The position numbers were made by a program, and so were the translations under genes. The notes under the pieces are model-generated. The model ran no database searches. It worked only from the letters and a program-made list of their open reading frames with translations, and had not been told where the DNA came from. Below, piece after piece: positions 27,674 to 36,740 of a DNA stretch of 64,000 nucleotides. The first letter of the stretch is position 1. Each line of letters opens with the position of its first letter. This DNA comes from Gammaproteobacteria bacterium (GTDB taxonomy: Bacteria > Pseudomonadota > Gammaproteobacteria > Acidiferrobacterales > Sulfurifustaceae): contig JACQFZ010000071.1 in NCBI GenBank assembly GCA_016199745.1, forward strand, positions 124,001 through 188,000, given 5' to 3'.

Positions 27674-28738
27674 ATGAAAGCGCCCGAACCCACCCAGCGG
27701 ATCCTCGACAACCTCACCACGGCGGTGATGTTGTTCGACGCCGCGCTCACGCTCACCGCGATCAATCCGGCCGGCGAGATGCTGCTCGAGGTCAGCGCCA
27801 AACGTATCCTCGGCCAGCGCGTGAACGATCTGTTGGTAAGTGGCGAGCAGTTACTGCAGGCGCTGCAGGAGGCGCTGGCAACACGTCACTCCATCACGGC
27901 CCGCGGCGTCGTCGTCGACCTCCCCGGCCAACGCACACTTACGCTGGATTGCGCGATTACTCCGCTGGTCGACGGACACGCCGAACCGTCGGCGCTGCTG
28001 GTCGAGATGAATCAAGTGGATCGGTTGCTGCGACTGGCACGCGAAGAAAACCTGCTCGACCAGCAGAGTGCCAATCGCGTGGTCATGCGCGGCCTAGCGC
28101 ACGAGATCAAAAACCCGCTCGGCGGTTTGCGCGGCGCCGCCCAGTTGTTGGAGCGCGAGCTCACCGACAAGGGACTCAAGGAATACACCCGCATCATCAT
28201 TCACGAGGCCGACCGTTTGCGCAATCTGGTCGACCGGATGATGGGTCCGCACCAGTTGCCGCAAAAAAACCTGATCAACATGCACGCCATCCTTGAGCAC
28301 GTGCGACTATTGATCCGCGTCGAGGTACCGGAGCTGACAATCGTGCGTGACTACGATCCGTCGTTGCCCGATGTCATCGCCGATCGCGAACAACTGATTC
28401 AAGCGGTATTGAACATCGTCCGCAACTCGGTGCAGGCGCTCGATGGCCAGGGCACGGTCATTCTGCGCACACGCATCGAGCGCGGCTTCACCCTCGGCCC
28501 GCGACGGCATCGGCTGGTACTGCGCGCCGATATTGAAGACGACGGGCCGGGTATACCGCCGGAATTGCTCGAGTACATCTTTTATCCGATGGTCACAGGC
28601 CGCGCCGGCGGCACCGGCCTCGGCTTGTCCATCGCCCAAGACATCATTACTAAACACGGTGGACTGATTCAGTGCCAAACCCGCCCGGGTCGCACCGCGT
28701 TCACCGTGTATCTACCTCTGGAGAACGATAATGGCTAG
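27674..28738 (+). CDS. ntrB: Nitrogen-regulation sensor kinase NtrB (GlnL)
   Basis: A 354-residue soluble histidine kinase/phosphatase that controls NtrC in response to PII. An N-terminal PAS domain (ILDNLTTAVMLFDAALTLTA) is followed by the H-box GLAHEIKNPLGGLRG and the ATPase motifs NIVRNSVQAL, EDDGPGIP and GTGLGLSIAQDI. ATG 27674 is preferred over the in-frame TTG nine bases earlier. The end overlaps ntrC by eight bases. Length and domains are normal. Confidence 0.96.
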   Translation: MKAPEPTQRILDNLTTAVMLFDAALTLTAINPAGEMLLEVSAKRILGQRVNDLLVSGEQLLQALQEALATRHSITARGVVVDLPGQRTLTLDCAITPLVDGHAEPSALLVEMNQVDRLLRLAREENLLDQQSANRVVMRGLAHEIKNPLGGLRGAAQLLERELTDKGLKEYTRIIIHEADRLRNLVDRMMGPHQLPQKNLINMHAILEHVRLLIRVEVPELTIVRDYDPSLPDVIADREQLIQAVLNIVRNSVQALDGQGTVILRTRIERGFTLGPRRHRLVLRADIEDDGPGIPPELLEYIFYPMVTGRAGGTGLGLSIAQDIITKHGGLIQCQTRPGRTAFTVYLPLENDNG

Positions 28739-30122
28739 ACCGGACATCGCCTGGATCATCGACGACGATCGTTCGATTCGGTGGGTACTGCAGAAAGCGC
28801 TGGAGCAAGCAGGCTTATCGGTGCGCGCGTTCGAAGCGGCGAACGACATCGGCGAAACGCTCGATCGCATGCAACCCGACGTCGTCATCACCGACATTCG
28901 CATGCCGGGTATGAGCGGGCTCGAATTGCTGACGCTGATTCAAGACAAAGCGCCGCAGATTCCGGTGATCGTCATGACGGCATTCACCGACCTCGACAGC
29001 GCCGTGTCGTCCTACCGCGGCGGCGCCTTCGAGTATCTGCCGAAACCATTCGACGTGGACGACGCCGTTAACCTCGTACGGCGCGCGCTCGAGCATCGCC
29101 GCGGCCGGCGCATTGAGCCGGCGCAAGATGAGCCGGTACCGGAGATCCTCGGTTCGGCGTCATCCATGCAGGAGGTGTTCCGCGCCGTCGGCCGACTATC
29201 GACGTCGCATCTGAACGTGCTCATCAACGGCGAATCGGGCACCGGCAAAGAGCTGGTCGCGCGCGCCTTGCACACCCATAGCCCACGGGCCGACCAGCCA
29301 TTCATCGCCATCAACATCGCCGCGGTACCGAGCGAGCTCCTCGAATCCGAATTGTTCGGCCATGAGCGCGGCGCCTTCACCGGCGCGACTACGCAACGCA
29401 AGGGCCGATTCGAGCAAGCGAACGGCGGTACGCTGTTCTTAGATGAAATCGGCGACATGCCGATCGAGCTGCAGACGCGCTTGCTGCGCGTGCTGTCCGA
29501 CGGCAAGTTCTACCGCGTCGGCGGTCATGAGCAAGTGTCGACCGACGTGCGCATTGTCGCCGCCACCAATCAAGATTTGGAAGAGCGCGTTAAACAAGGA
29601 CGCTTCCGTGAAGATTTATTTCATCGCCTGAATGTCATTCGCGTTCACCTGCCGCCGCTACGCGAACGCCGCGAAGACGTGCCGATCCTCGCCGGTCACT
29701 TTCTCAAGCAATCGTCGCTCGAGCTCAGCGTCGAGCCGAAACAACTGGCGCCGGAAACCAACGAGTATCTATCGCAACTACCTTGGCCCGGTAATGTGCG
29801 TCAGCTCGAAAATACCTGTCGCTGGCTAACAGTGATGGCGCCGGGACAACTGATCCGCGTCGAAGATTTGCCGCCGGAGCTGCGCTCCGCCGAAACCGGC
29901 CGCGAGGACAACTGGGAGTCGAGCTTGAAGCACGTCGTCGAGCAACGACTGATGCGCGGCCAAGGAAAAATCTATCGCGACATGAATGCGAGCTTCGAAC
30001 GGACGTTGATATTGGCGGCGCTGAAACACACCGGCGGACGTAAACAAGATGCCGCCAAGAAGCTCGGTTGGGGCCGGAATACGCTCACACGCAAACTGAA
30101 AGAGCTCGGCCTCGACGCCTAA
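28731..30122 (+). CDS. ntrC: Nitrogen-regulation sigma-54 activator NtrC (GlnG)
   Basis: A 463-residue enhancer-binding protein. The receiver has its phospho-acceptor Asp in VVITDIRMPGMSG. The AAA+ domain carries Walker A (GESGTGKE), the sigma-54-contacting GAFTGA loop, and FLDEIGDMP. The C-terminal Fis-type helix-turn-helix is GRKQDAAKKLGWGRNTLTRKL. It activates glnA and other nitrogen genes from the sites described above and probably represses its own promoter. Translation overlaps ntrB. Confidence 0.97.
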   Translation: MARPDIAWIIDDDRSIRWVLQKALEQAGLSVRAFEAANDIGETLDRMQPDVVITDIRMPGMSGLELLTLIQDKAPQIPVIVMTAFTDLDSAVSSYRGGAFEYLPKPFDVDDAVNLVRRALEHRRGRRIEPAQDEPVPEILGSASSMQEVFRAVGRLSTSHLNVLINGESGTGKELVARALHTHSPRADQPFIAINIAAVPSELLESELFGHERGAFTGATTQRKGRFEQANGGTLFLDEIGDMPIELQTRLLRVLSDGKFYRVGGHEQVSTDVRIVAATNQDLEERVKQGRFREDLFHRLNVIRVHLPPLRERREDVPILAGHFLKQSSLELSVEPKQLAPETNEYLSQLPWPGNVRQLENTCRWLTVMAPGQLIRVEDLPPELRSAETGREDNWESSLKHVVEQRLMRGQGKIYRDMNASFERTLILAALKHTGGRKQDAAKKLGWGRNTLTRKLKELGLDA

Positions 30123-30146
30123 ACCCATAGGATTTTTACGTAAATA

Positions 30147-30181
30147 GCGCGTCGGTTTTACGACGCGCCCTGTAAAACCGA
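30147..30181 (+). promoter_or_regulatory. Overlapping, mutually exclusive hairpins in the leader of the PhnD-like gene
   Basis: GCGCGTCG (30147-30154) pairs with CGACGCGC (30161-30168). TCGGTTTTAC (30152-30161) pairs with GTAAAACCGA (30172-30181). Both stems are perfect but share bases, so only one can form at a time. They lie 25-60 bases after the ntrC stop. No T-tract follows, so a terminator is not evident; an attenuator or processing element is possible. The rest of the 242-base gap up to 30364 shows only the ribosome site. Confidence 0.55.
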
Positions 30182-30364
30182 CCGACAACCGGCGCGTCAT
30201 TCCACCGCCGGCGACGCAGAAAATCCCGCCCATCGGCCGGCGCATCTCCACTTGCCAATCGCCTAGACAAGCCCACCCCCCTGTCTATGTTCCATAAGTA
30301 CCGCTTAGGCGCGTACCCCAAGAAAAATTTCGCAGTGGAAGCGTCTCTAACAAGGAGGGTTCTC

Positions 30365-31270
30365 GTGCAACGTCCTGGAAAAATAATCAGCGCAGTGATT
30401 GGCGGAAGTCTCATCAGTTTTACCTTGGCGGCAACGGCCGATAACACCAACAAGGCCGTTGGCACCAAGGTTTCTTTTGCTCCCGCCGAAAACACCACCA
30501 ATAGACCCGCCGTCGTCGTACCGTCGGAGAAAGACGCGTTCGTATTCAGTGCGCCACCGACCGGGAACTACGCCGAAGACTTGGCGATGTACCAACCGAT
30601 CGCCGACTATCTGACGCGTGTCACCGGCAAGCACTTCGTCTACCGCTATGCCGACAACTGGCTGAGCTACAGCAAGGAAATGACCAACGGCACCTACGAT
30701 CTCGTGGTCGACGGCGCCGCGCTGAACGGCTGGCGGTTGGATCGCATGAATCACACGCCGTTGGTGAAGCTGTCGGACGATCTGACATTCGTGACGATTG
30801 CGCGCAAAGACAACCGCAAGATCACGACGTTGAAACAACTCGCCGGTCAAAAAGTTTGCGCCAATTCGCCGGCCGATCCGGAAATGGTCGCACTACTATC
30901 GCAGCTCGATAACCCGGCGCGCCAACCCGTGATCGTGCAAACAAAGGGATGGGATGGCGCCTATCAAGGATTGATCGAAGGCAAGTGCGCCGGCACGGTG
31001 TTGCCGCTGAAGCATCTGGAGAAAAACGACGGCGGCTTGATCAATGTGCTGTATCAACACAAGCCGATACCCAGCCATACCTTCTCCGCCGGTCCGCGCA
31101 TCACACCGGCACTGCAAGCCAAGATTCAAATGGCGTTACTTGCCGATGAAGGCAGGAACGCAACTGCCAAGTTGCGTGCGGTCTTCGGTAGCGAGGGGCT
31201 AGTGGAGGCGAATGCCGCGGAGTACGCCAACTTGGGCAAGCTGTTGAAAGACAGCTTGTACTACTACTAA
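30365..31270 (+). CDS. Orphan periplasmic substrate-binding protein, PhnD-like family
   Basis: From GTG 30365, six bases after a strong AAGGAGG, the product is about 301 residues with a signal peptide (IISAVIGGSLISFTLAATA). The body shows the periplasmic-binding fold of PhnD/phosphate-phosphonate-type receptors: YQPIADYLTRVTGKHFVY, GTYDLVVDG, TLKQLAGQKVCANSPADPEM, GKCAGTVLPLKHLEK. An upstream ATG at 30287 lacks a ribosome site and breaks the signal peptide. No permease or ATPase is adjacent. Such orphans can serve as sensor partners. Position after ntrBC suggests nitrogen-linked control. Confidence 0.72.
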   Translation: MQRPGKIISAVIGGSLISFTLAATADNTNKAVGTKVSFAPAENTTNRPAVVVPSEKDAFVFSAPPTGNYAEDLAMYQPIADYLTRVTGKHFVYRYADNWLSYSKEMTNGTYDLVVDGAALNGWRLDRMNHTPLVKLSDDLTFVTIARKDNRKITTLKQLAGQKVCANSPADPEMVALLSQLDNPARQPVIVQTKGWDGAYQGLIEGKCAGTVLPLKHLEKNDGGLINVLYQHKPIPSHTFSAGPRITPALQAKIQMALLADEGRNATAKLRAVFGSEGLVEANAAEYANLGKLLKDSLYYY

Positions 31271-31286
31271 AAAATTGCCGTTGATT

Positions 31287-31320
31287 GGCCGCCGGTGCGG
31301 AGACGCCGGCGGTTTTTTAT
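31287..31320 (+). terminator. Rho-independent terminator after the PhnD-like gene
   Basis: CCGCCGG and CCGGCGG form a stem around TGCGGAGACG, followed by TTTTTTAT. It ends the rightward transcription unit before the convergent ubiquinone genes. Confidence 0.92.
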
Positions 31321-31360
31321 TGGTGGAAGATGACGTTGATCGGCTACCGACAGCGATGCT

Positions 31361-32593
31361 TCAACGACCTGAGCGCCGCGCCAACATCGGCAAATCGCCC
31401 GCCAGGCCCGACGCCCGGCGCATGATGATTTGCTTAAGCGGCCCAGCACGGTCGGTCAACGAAAGCCCGGCAGCGCGCAACCCGCTTAGCAGCGGCCAGT
31501 CGCTGCCGAACAAATATTTGAAGCCGCCGGTTACGGCGATCATCGCCAGATTATCGCCCTTGCGCCAACGCTCGTAGCGCCGCAGCACATGGCGCAAACC
31601 GATATCGCGCCGACGTTCAGCGGCATTGAGAATCACCTCGGCCAACGTCGCCGCATCGAGAAATCCGAGATTCACCCCCTGACCGGCGAGCGGATGCACC
31701 GTGTGCGCGGCGTCGCCGATCAAAGCGATGCGCTCATCGATGTAACGTTCGGCATGGGCCAGCGACAACGGGAATGACAAGCGCGCACCTACCTGCTCGA
31801 TCGCGCCTAAACGATCGCCGAAGGCCTCGGTCAGCGGCCCGACAAAACCGGCATCGTCGAGCGCCAACAATTCCTCGGCACGTACCGAATCCAGCGACCA
31901 GACAATGGAACAGGTGTGCGCATCCGGCAGCGGCAAAAACGCGAGCGGACCGGTCGCCAGAAACCGCTGCCGGGCGATATCCAAATGCGCCTGCGCGGTG
32001 CGCACGGTAGCGACGATCGCTTGCTGTGCCAAATTCATCGTCCGTAGCGGCATTCCCAAGCGCTCGCGCACGGCCGAATCGGCGCCGTCGGCGGCCACCA
32101 ACAAACGGGCCTTGAGCCGCCGGCCGTCGACCAGCGCGATCTCCGCCGCCGCCTCGGTGATCGACACGTCGCTGATCTCGCCACCGACGAGCAAGTGCAC
32201 ATTCGTGCTCTGCTCCAGCCGTTCGTGCAACGCGGCGACGACCACGCTGTTCTCGACGATATAGGCGAGACACGGCTCACCAATCTCGGTGGCGTCGAAC
32301 TGCACTTCGTTGGCATCTTCCCATACATGCATCGCCGCTACCGGCGCGAAACGACGCGCGGCCACACTGGACCAGGCATGGACCGCATCGAGCATCGCCC
32401 GCGACGCAAGCGTCAACGCGCTAACACGCCGATCGTAATCCGCCGGCACTTGTGACGCCGGCCGTTGGCGTTCGATGACAGCGACTTTGAGAGTCGAATC
32501 GCTGAGCGCGCAAGCTAGTAACGAGCCGACCATACCGCCGCCAACGATGACGACGTCATACGCCGCGGCGGCGCGGGGGTTAGGAGTGTTCAT
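31361..32593 (-). CDS. ubiI: Ubiquinone-biosynthesis FAD-dependent hydroxylase, UbiI/UbiF-like
   Basis: A 410-residue flavoprotein monooxygenase. It has the FAD dinucleotide-binding start VVIVGGGMVGSLLACAL, the DG motif AADGADSAVRERLG, and the FAD-ribose motif LIGDAAHTVHPLAGQGVNLG typical of the UbiH/COQ6 family. It is third in pepP-ubiH-ubiI and overlaps ubiH by 14 bases, the position of ubiI (visC) in Escherichia coli, which hydroxylates C5 of the ring. UbiF or UbiM specificity cannot be excluded from sequence alone. Confidence 0.85.
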   Translation of the reverse strand: MNTPNPRAAAAYDVVIVGGGMVGSLLACALSDSTLKVAVIERQRPASQVPADYDRRVSALTLASRAMLDAVHAWSSVAARRFAPVAAMHVWEDANEVQFDATEIGEPCLAYIVENSVVVAALHERLEQSTNVHLLVGGEISDVSITEAAAEIALVDGRRLKARLLVAADGADSAVRERLGMPLRTMNLAQQAIVATVRTAQAHLDIARQRFLATGPLAFLPLPDAHTCSIVWSLDSVRAEELLALDDAGFVGPLTEAFGDRLGAIEQVGARLSFPLSLAHAERYIDERIALIGDAAHTVHPLAGQGVNLGFLDAATLAEVILNAAERRRDIGLRHVLRRYERWRKGDNLAMIAVTGGFKYLFGSDWPLLSGLRAAGLSLTDRAGPLKQIIMRRASGLAGDLPMLARRSGR

Positions 32594-33818
32594 GAGTCAG
32601 CCGCAAACCACAGGCGAGCCGCGGCAGCCGTCCGCCTAAGCCGCTGGTTACGCGCACGAATGCACGCTTCAACGGCGGCAACAGATCGACCGCGACGAGC
32701 CCGACATTGCGTGCATACGCGAGTGGTAAATAGTTGTTGGAGAAAAGGCGGATCAATGAATGCGTCAGATTGGCCACCCGTTTATTGTCGCGCGCACGCC
32801 AGTCGGCATAGCGCTGTAGTACCGCAAGATCGCCGATATCGCCGCCGGCGTTCGCGCTCTCGAGCAGTACCTGCGCCAGCGCGGCAACATCGCGCAAACC
32901 CAGATTAAAACCTTGCCCGGCAACCGGATGCACCGTATGCGCGGCGTTGCCGATGAGCACGAGCCGCGGCCGTACATGCTCGCGCACCCGCGTCAGCATC
33001 AACGGATAGGCCTGCCGTTTACCGACGCGTCCGAAATTGCCAAGGCGTTCGCCGAAACATTCCTGCAACCGTGCACGAAAGGTGTCGTCGTCCCAACTCA
33101 ACATCGCGTCGACCGTATCACGCGGCACGGTCCAAACGACGGCACAACGGTCCGGGCCGGCGGGCAGCAACGCCAACGGGCCGGTTTCGGTAAAACGCTC
33201 GTAAGCCGTACCGTGATGCGCGCGCTCGGGCGTAACGCTGCTGACAATGGCTGCTTGCTCGTACTCGACGCGCTGCGCGTCGATACCAACCGCGGCGCGT
33301 ATCGGCGAATCGGCACCATCGGCAGCGATGATAAGGCGCGCACTCAGACGGCGTTCGTTGCCGCCGATATTGATAGTCACGTCGGCGCTTTGCGGCGCAA
33401 ACGCCACCGACTGGACGATCGCCGGACACAGGAACTCGATTCCCGTGTGCCCTGCGATCGCGTCGTAAAGCGACCGCCCGATAACCCAGTTCGCCACCAC
33501 ATAACCCAGCGCCGGTACACCGGCCTCGGCCGCACTCAAGCGAGTGAAACCGAAACGGCCGCGATCGGAAATATGAATGCGCTCGATCGGCGCGGCCCCA
33601 CGCTGCTCGATCGCCGACCACACGCCCATCGCCTCGAAAATGCGGCGCGAGCCGTAGGCGAGCGCGACTGTGCGATCGTCGTAGCCCGGTGTGTCGGTCG
33701 CCGGCGGCAACGCCGCTTCGACGATGCCGACGCGCAACCGACTATCGCGCAGCGCGCCGGCGAGGCTGGCGCCGACCATGCCGCCGCCGACGATGAGAAT
33801 GTCAAAATCGGTTTGCAT
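32580..33818 (-). CDS. ubiH: 2-octaprenyl-6-methoxyphenol hydroxylase UbiH
   Basis: A 412-residue FAD monooxygenase paralogous to its downstream neighbour. Motifs are ILIVGGGMVGASLAGAL, AADGADSPIRAAVG, and LIGNAAHTVHPVAGQGFNLG, where Asn replaces the usual Asp of GD(A) as is frequent in UbiH. UbiH hydroxylates C1 of the ubiquinone precursor ring in the aerobic pathway. It follows pepP with a 40-bp gap, matching the conserved pepP-ubiH order. Confidence 0.88.
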   Translation of the reverse strand: MQTDFDILIVGGGMVGASLAGALRDSRLRVGIVEAALPPATDTPGYDDRTVALAYGSRRIFEAMGVWSAIEQRGAAPIERIHISDRGRFGFTRLSAAEAGVPALGYVVANWVIGRSLYDAIAGHTGIEFLCPAIVQSVAFAPQSADVTINIGGNERRLSARLIIAADGADSPIRAAVGIDAQRVEYEQAAIVSSVTPERAHHGTAYERFTETGPLALLPAGPDRCAVVWTVPRDTVDAMLSWDDDTFRARLQECFGERLGNFGRVGKRQAYPLMLTRVREHVRPRLVLIGNAAHTVHPVAGQGFNLGLRDVAALAQVLLESANAGGDIGDLAVLQRYADWRARDNKRVANLTHSLIRLFSNNYLPLAYARNVGLVAVDLLPPLKRAFVRVTSGLGGRLPRLACGLRLTHEHS

Positions 33819-33858
33819 TAATTTAGTAAGGAGAAACGGCGCGCGTTAATGATACTTC

Positions 33859-35160
33859 TTAGCTACGCATCAACGCTTCGATATCGGCGACCGTCTTCGG
33901 TACATCGCGCGTCAATACATCGTAACCGTCGCGCGTCACCAGCACGTCGTCCTCGATACGCACGCCGATATTCCAGAAACGCTCGGGCACATCGTCGCCG
34001 GCGGAAACGTACAGGCCGGGTTCGACCGTCAACACCATGCCGGACTCGAGCTCGCGCCAGGCATCGGCAATTTTGTAATCGCCGACGTCGTGCACGTCCA
34101 TACCGAGCCAGTGCCCGGTGCGGTGCATGTAAAAACGTTTGTAATCGCCGCTTTCGAGCAGGCCATCGACGCTGCCCTTCAATAAACCCAGGTCGACCAA
34201 CCCTTGCACCAATACACGCAACGCCGCGTCGTGCGGATCGTTCCAATGTTTGCCGGGGCGCACTTGCGTGATCGCCGCCGCCTGCGCCGCCAATACGGTT
34301 TCGTAAATCGCGCGCTGCTCACCGCTGTAACGGCCGTTCACGGGAAACGTGCGGGTGATGTCAGCCGCATAGCCGTCGTACTCGGCACCGGCGTCGATCA
34401 ACAACACATCACCATCTTTGAGCTCGGCATTATTCTCGGTGTAGTGCAGGATGCAGCTGTTGGCGCCGCCACCAACAATCGACGGATAAGCGAAGAACTG
34501 CGAGCCGCCCTTCTTGAACTCGTACAACAACTCCGCCTCGATCTCATATTCCATCTTGCCGGGCTTGCACGTCTGCATCGCTCGCTTGTGCGCCGCCGTA
34601 GAAATTTTCGCAGCACGCTTCATGAGTTTGATCTCTTCCGGCCGCTTGATCAGTCGCATCTCATGCAGGATGTGATCGAGATCGACGAACTCGCCGGGCG
34701 CGTGCACACCGTGGCGACTCTTGCCGCGAACCTCGTTGACCCAGGCGGTCAGGCGCGTATCGAAATCGGCATAGCGGCCAATCGAATAAAACACCTTCTC
34801 TTTGTTCTCGAGCAATCCCGGCAGGATCTCGTCGATATCCTCGATCGGGAACGCGTCGTCGGCACCGTAAGTCGCGCGCGCGCCTTCGAGACCGGCGCGG
34901 CGGCCTTCCCAAATTTCTTTTTCGGGATTGCGCTCGCGACAAAAGAGGATGAATTCGCCATGCGCGCGACCAGGAACCAGCACCGCGACCGCCTCCGGTT
35001 CGGGGAAGTGCGTGAGATAGTAGAAATCGCTATCGGCCCGATAGGGGTATTCCACGTCGCGATTGCGGGTTCGCACCGGTGCCGTGGGGATGATAGCGAC
35101 GCCGCCGCCCATGTGATCCATGAGCTCTTGCCGCCGTTGGCTGTATACCTTGCTGTCCAT
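33859..35160 (-). CDS. pepP: Xaa-Pro aminopeptidase PepP
   Basis: A 433-residue metallopeptidase of the pita-bread fold that removes N-terminal residues preceding proline. Manganese ligands are visible in LLIDAGAEYDGYAADITRTFP, in HRTGHWLGMDVHDVG, in LTVEPGLY, and in GVRIEDDVLVT. The N-terminal creatinase-like domain is intact. It heads the leftward pepP-ubiH-ubiI unit, but ygfB, which normally precedes it, is 1.6 kb away beyond two opposite-strand genes. Confidence 0.95.
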   Translation of the reverse strand: MDSKVYSQRRQELMDHMGGGVAIIPTAPVRTRNRDVEYPYRADSDFYYLTHFPEPEAVAVLVPGRAHGEFILFCRERNPEKEIWEGRRAGLEGARATYGADDAFPIEDIDEILPGLLENKEKVFYSIGRYADFDTRLTAWVNEVRGKSRHGVHAPGEFVDLDHILHEMRLIKRPEEIKLMKRAAKISTAAHKRAMQTCKPGKMEYEIEAELLYEFKKGGSQFFAYPSIVGGGANSCILHYTENNAELKDGDVLLIDAGAEYDGYAADITRTFPVNGRYSGEQRAIYETVLAAQAAAITQVRPGKHWNDPHDAALRVLVQGLVDLGLLKGSVDGLLESGDYKRFYMHRTGHWLGMDVHDVGDYKIADAWRELESGMVLTVEPGLYVSAGDDVPERFWNIGVRIEDDVLVTRDGYDVLTRDVPKTVADIEALMRS

Positions 35161-35329
35161 ACTTTAATTATGCCGCAAACTCGAACTCGCTGCTGGTAGA
35201 TACGCAACACCTACAGCAGACACTCGATGGAGCTATCGGTCGCTCTTGTTATACTCCCCGGTCCCGCGCCAGCGTGCGCGCGATAATCCGGTCACGGATT
35301 CGCCGTGAACCACGCAGAGGAAATTAAAG

Positions 35330-35782
35330 ATGAATAAGCCTCGTAGCCATAAGTCCCGCAGCCAGGAGATTCCGTTTATGGACAAATTTCGTCGCCTTTC
35401 CGCACCCATCGCCTACATCGTCACTTTCGGTATCCTCGTGCTCGGCATACAGATGCCGGCGCAAGCCGCTATCGTCGGCACCGATGCCGTCGTCAGCAGC
35501 GAGCTGCATCAGCAAAACCGTGATCGCCTCCAGCAAATGCTCGGACGCGACGACGTCAAGCAACAGTTACTAGCGGCCGGCGCTGATCCGGCGCAGGTAG
35601 TTGAGCGCGTAAACGCGCTAAGCGATGACGAAGTACAAGCATTGACCGCCAAAGTCGATCAGATGCCGGCGGGCGGCGATGGCGTCCTCGGCGTGGTCGT
35701 GTTCGTGTTCATCGTGCTGCTAATCACCGACATCCTCGGATTCACCGACATCTTCCCGTTCGTGAAGAAGACCGCTCGCTGA
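35330..35782 (+). CDS. PA2779-family small membrane protein
   Basis: A 150-residue protein (or 134 if it starts at ATG 35378, also with a good ribosome site). It has an N-terminal hydrophobic export segment (APIAYIVTFGILVLGIQMPA), a soluble helical middle (DRLQQMLGRDDVKQQLLAAG, VNALSDDEVQALTAKVDQMP), and a C-terminal membrane helix (LGVVVFVFIVLLITDILGF). This matches the PA2779 family, which is found next to PA2778-type cysteine peptidases, as here. Function is unknown. Both genes interrupt the usual ygfB-pepP adjacency on the opposite strand. Confidence 0.8.
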   Translation: MNKPRSHKSRSQEIPFMDKFRRLSAPIAYIVTFGILVLGIQMPAQAAIVGTDAVVSSELHQQNRDRLQQMLGRDDVKQQLLAAGADPAQVVERVNALSDDEVQALTAKVDQMPAGGDGVLGVVVFVFIVLLITDILGFTDIFPFVKKTAR

Positions 35783-35789
35783 TTCTTCG

Positions 35790-36740
35790 ATGTATCGGCC
35801 ATCAGCCGCCCGCCGATCGGCGGGTGGTTTTTTTATCCTGCTGGTAGCGTTACTCACCGGCTGCGCGACGTTACAGTCGGAGCGATTGGCGCCGGCCGCG
35901 TTTCTCGAGCCGGTCGAGCTGACAGCCGTACCGTTTTTCCCACAGACCGAGTACCAGTGCGGCCCCGCGGCGCTAGCAACCGTGCTCACCTGGGCCGGCA
36001 CGCCGGTCACACCGGAGCAGCTCACGCCGCAAGTTTATCTGCCCGAACGCCGCGGCAGCCTGCAGCTCGAGCTACAAGCTGCCGTTCGGCGTTACGGCAA
36101 GATTCCGTACGTGCTCCGCCCCACTTTCGAAACACTACTGACAGAAGTAGCAGCCGGCCATCCGGTCGTCGTGTTTCAAAACCTCGGGCTTTCTTGGTAT
36201 TCGAAATGGCATTACGCCGTGGTCGTCGGGTTTGACCGCAACCGCAACGCGCTGCTACTGCGCTCCGGCGTCGAACAACGCCATGCGATATCGTTTACCG
36301 TGTTCGAACGCACCTGGCGCCGCGGCGATTATTGGGCGATGGCGGTGCTGCCGCCGACGGAATTACCGAAGACGGCGGAAGAAGTACCGTATTTACAATC
36401 GGTCGCGACACTCGAACGATTAAAACGCTGGCAAGAAACGCGGGTGGCCTACGAAACCACGCTAACACGCTGGCCCAACAGTCTCGGTGCATGGCTCGGC
36501 CTGGGTAACAGTCGTTACGCCTTGCGGGATCTTAGCGGTGCGGAACAAGCTTATCGTGCGGCGGTGACGGCGCACCCGGCTTCGGGCGATGCACTCAATA
36601 ATTTGGCACAGACGTTGGCCGAGCAAGGCCATTGGCACGACGCTGAAACCATGGCGCGGCGAGCCATTGCCGCGGCCGGACCGCGACTAGACGCTTACGA
36701 AGCGACGCTGACGGATATTTTGGCGCGGCGTTTACCCTAA
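35790..36740 (+). CDS. PA2778-family lipoprotein: C39-like cysteine peptidase plus TPR
   Basis: A 316-residue protein with a clear lipobox (LLVALLTGC). A papain-like C39 peptidase domain has its Cys in QTEYQCGPAALATVL and His in KWHYAVVVGFD. The C-terminal TPR repeats are LGAWLGLGNSRYALRDLSGA and DALNNLAQTLAEQGHWHDAE. It starts eight bases after the PA2779-family stop, so the two are cotranscribed. C39 domains of this type cleave peptide leaders or process partners; the membrane protein beside it is a candidate substrate. It converges on ygfB, overlapping by four bases. Confidence 0.85.
   Translation: MYRPSAARRSAGGFFILLVALLTGCATLQSERLAPAAFLEPVELTAVPFFPQTEYQCGPAALATVLTWAGTPVTPEQLTPQVYLPERRGSLQLELQAAVRRYGKIPYVLRPTFETLLTEVAAGHPVVVFQNLGLSWYSKWHYAVVVGFDRNRNALLLRSGVEQRHAISFTVFERTWRRGDYWAMAVLPPTELPKTAEEVPYLQSVATLERLKRWQETRVAYETTLTRWPNSLGAWLGLGNSRYALRDLSGAEQAYRAAVTAHPASGDALNNLAQTLAEQGHWHDAETMARRAIAAAGPRLDAYEATLTDILARRLP

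Noticed and set aside
32913-33821. Long forward open frame opposite ubiH
   Set aside because: Shadow of ubiH; Arg- and His-rich and without recognisable motifs.
34204-35199. Long forward open frame of about 330 codons opposite pepP
   Set aside because: It is the complement of a clear PepP gene; long antisense frames are expected at this GC content.
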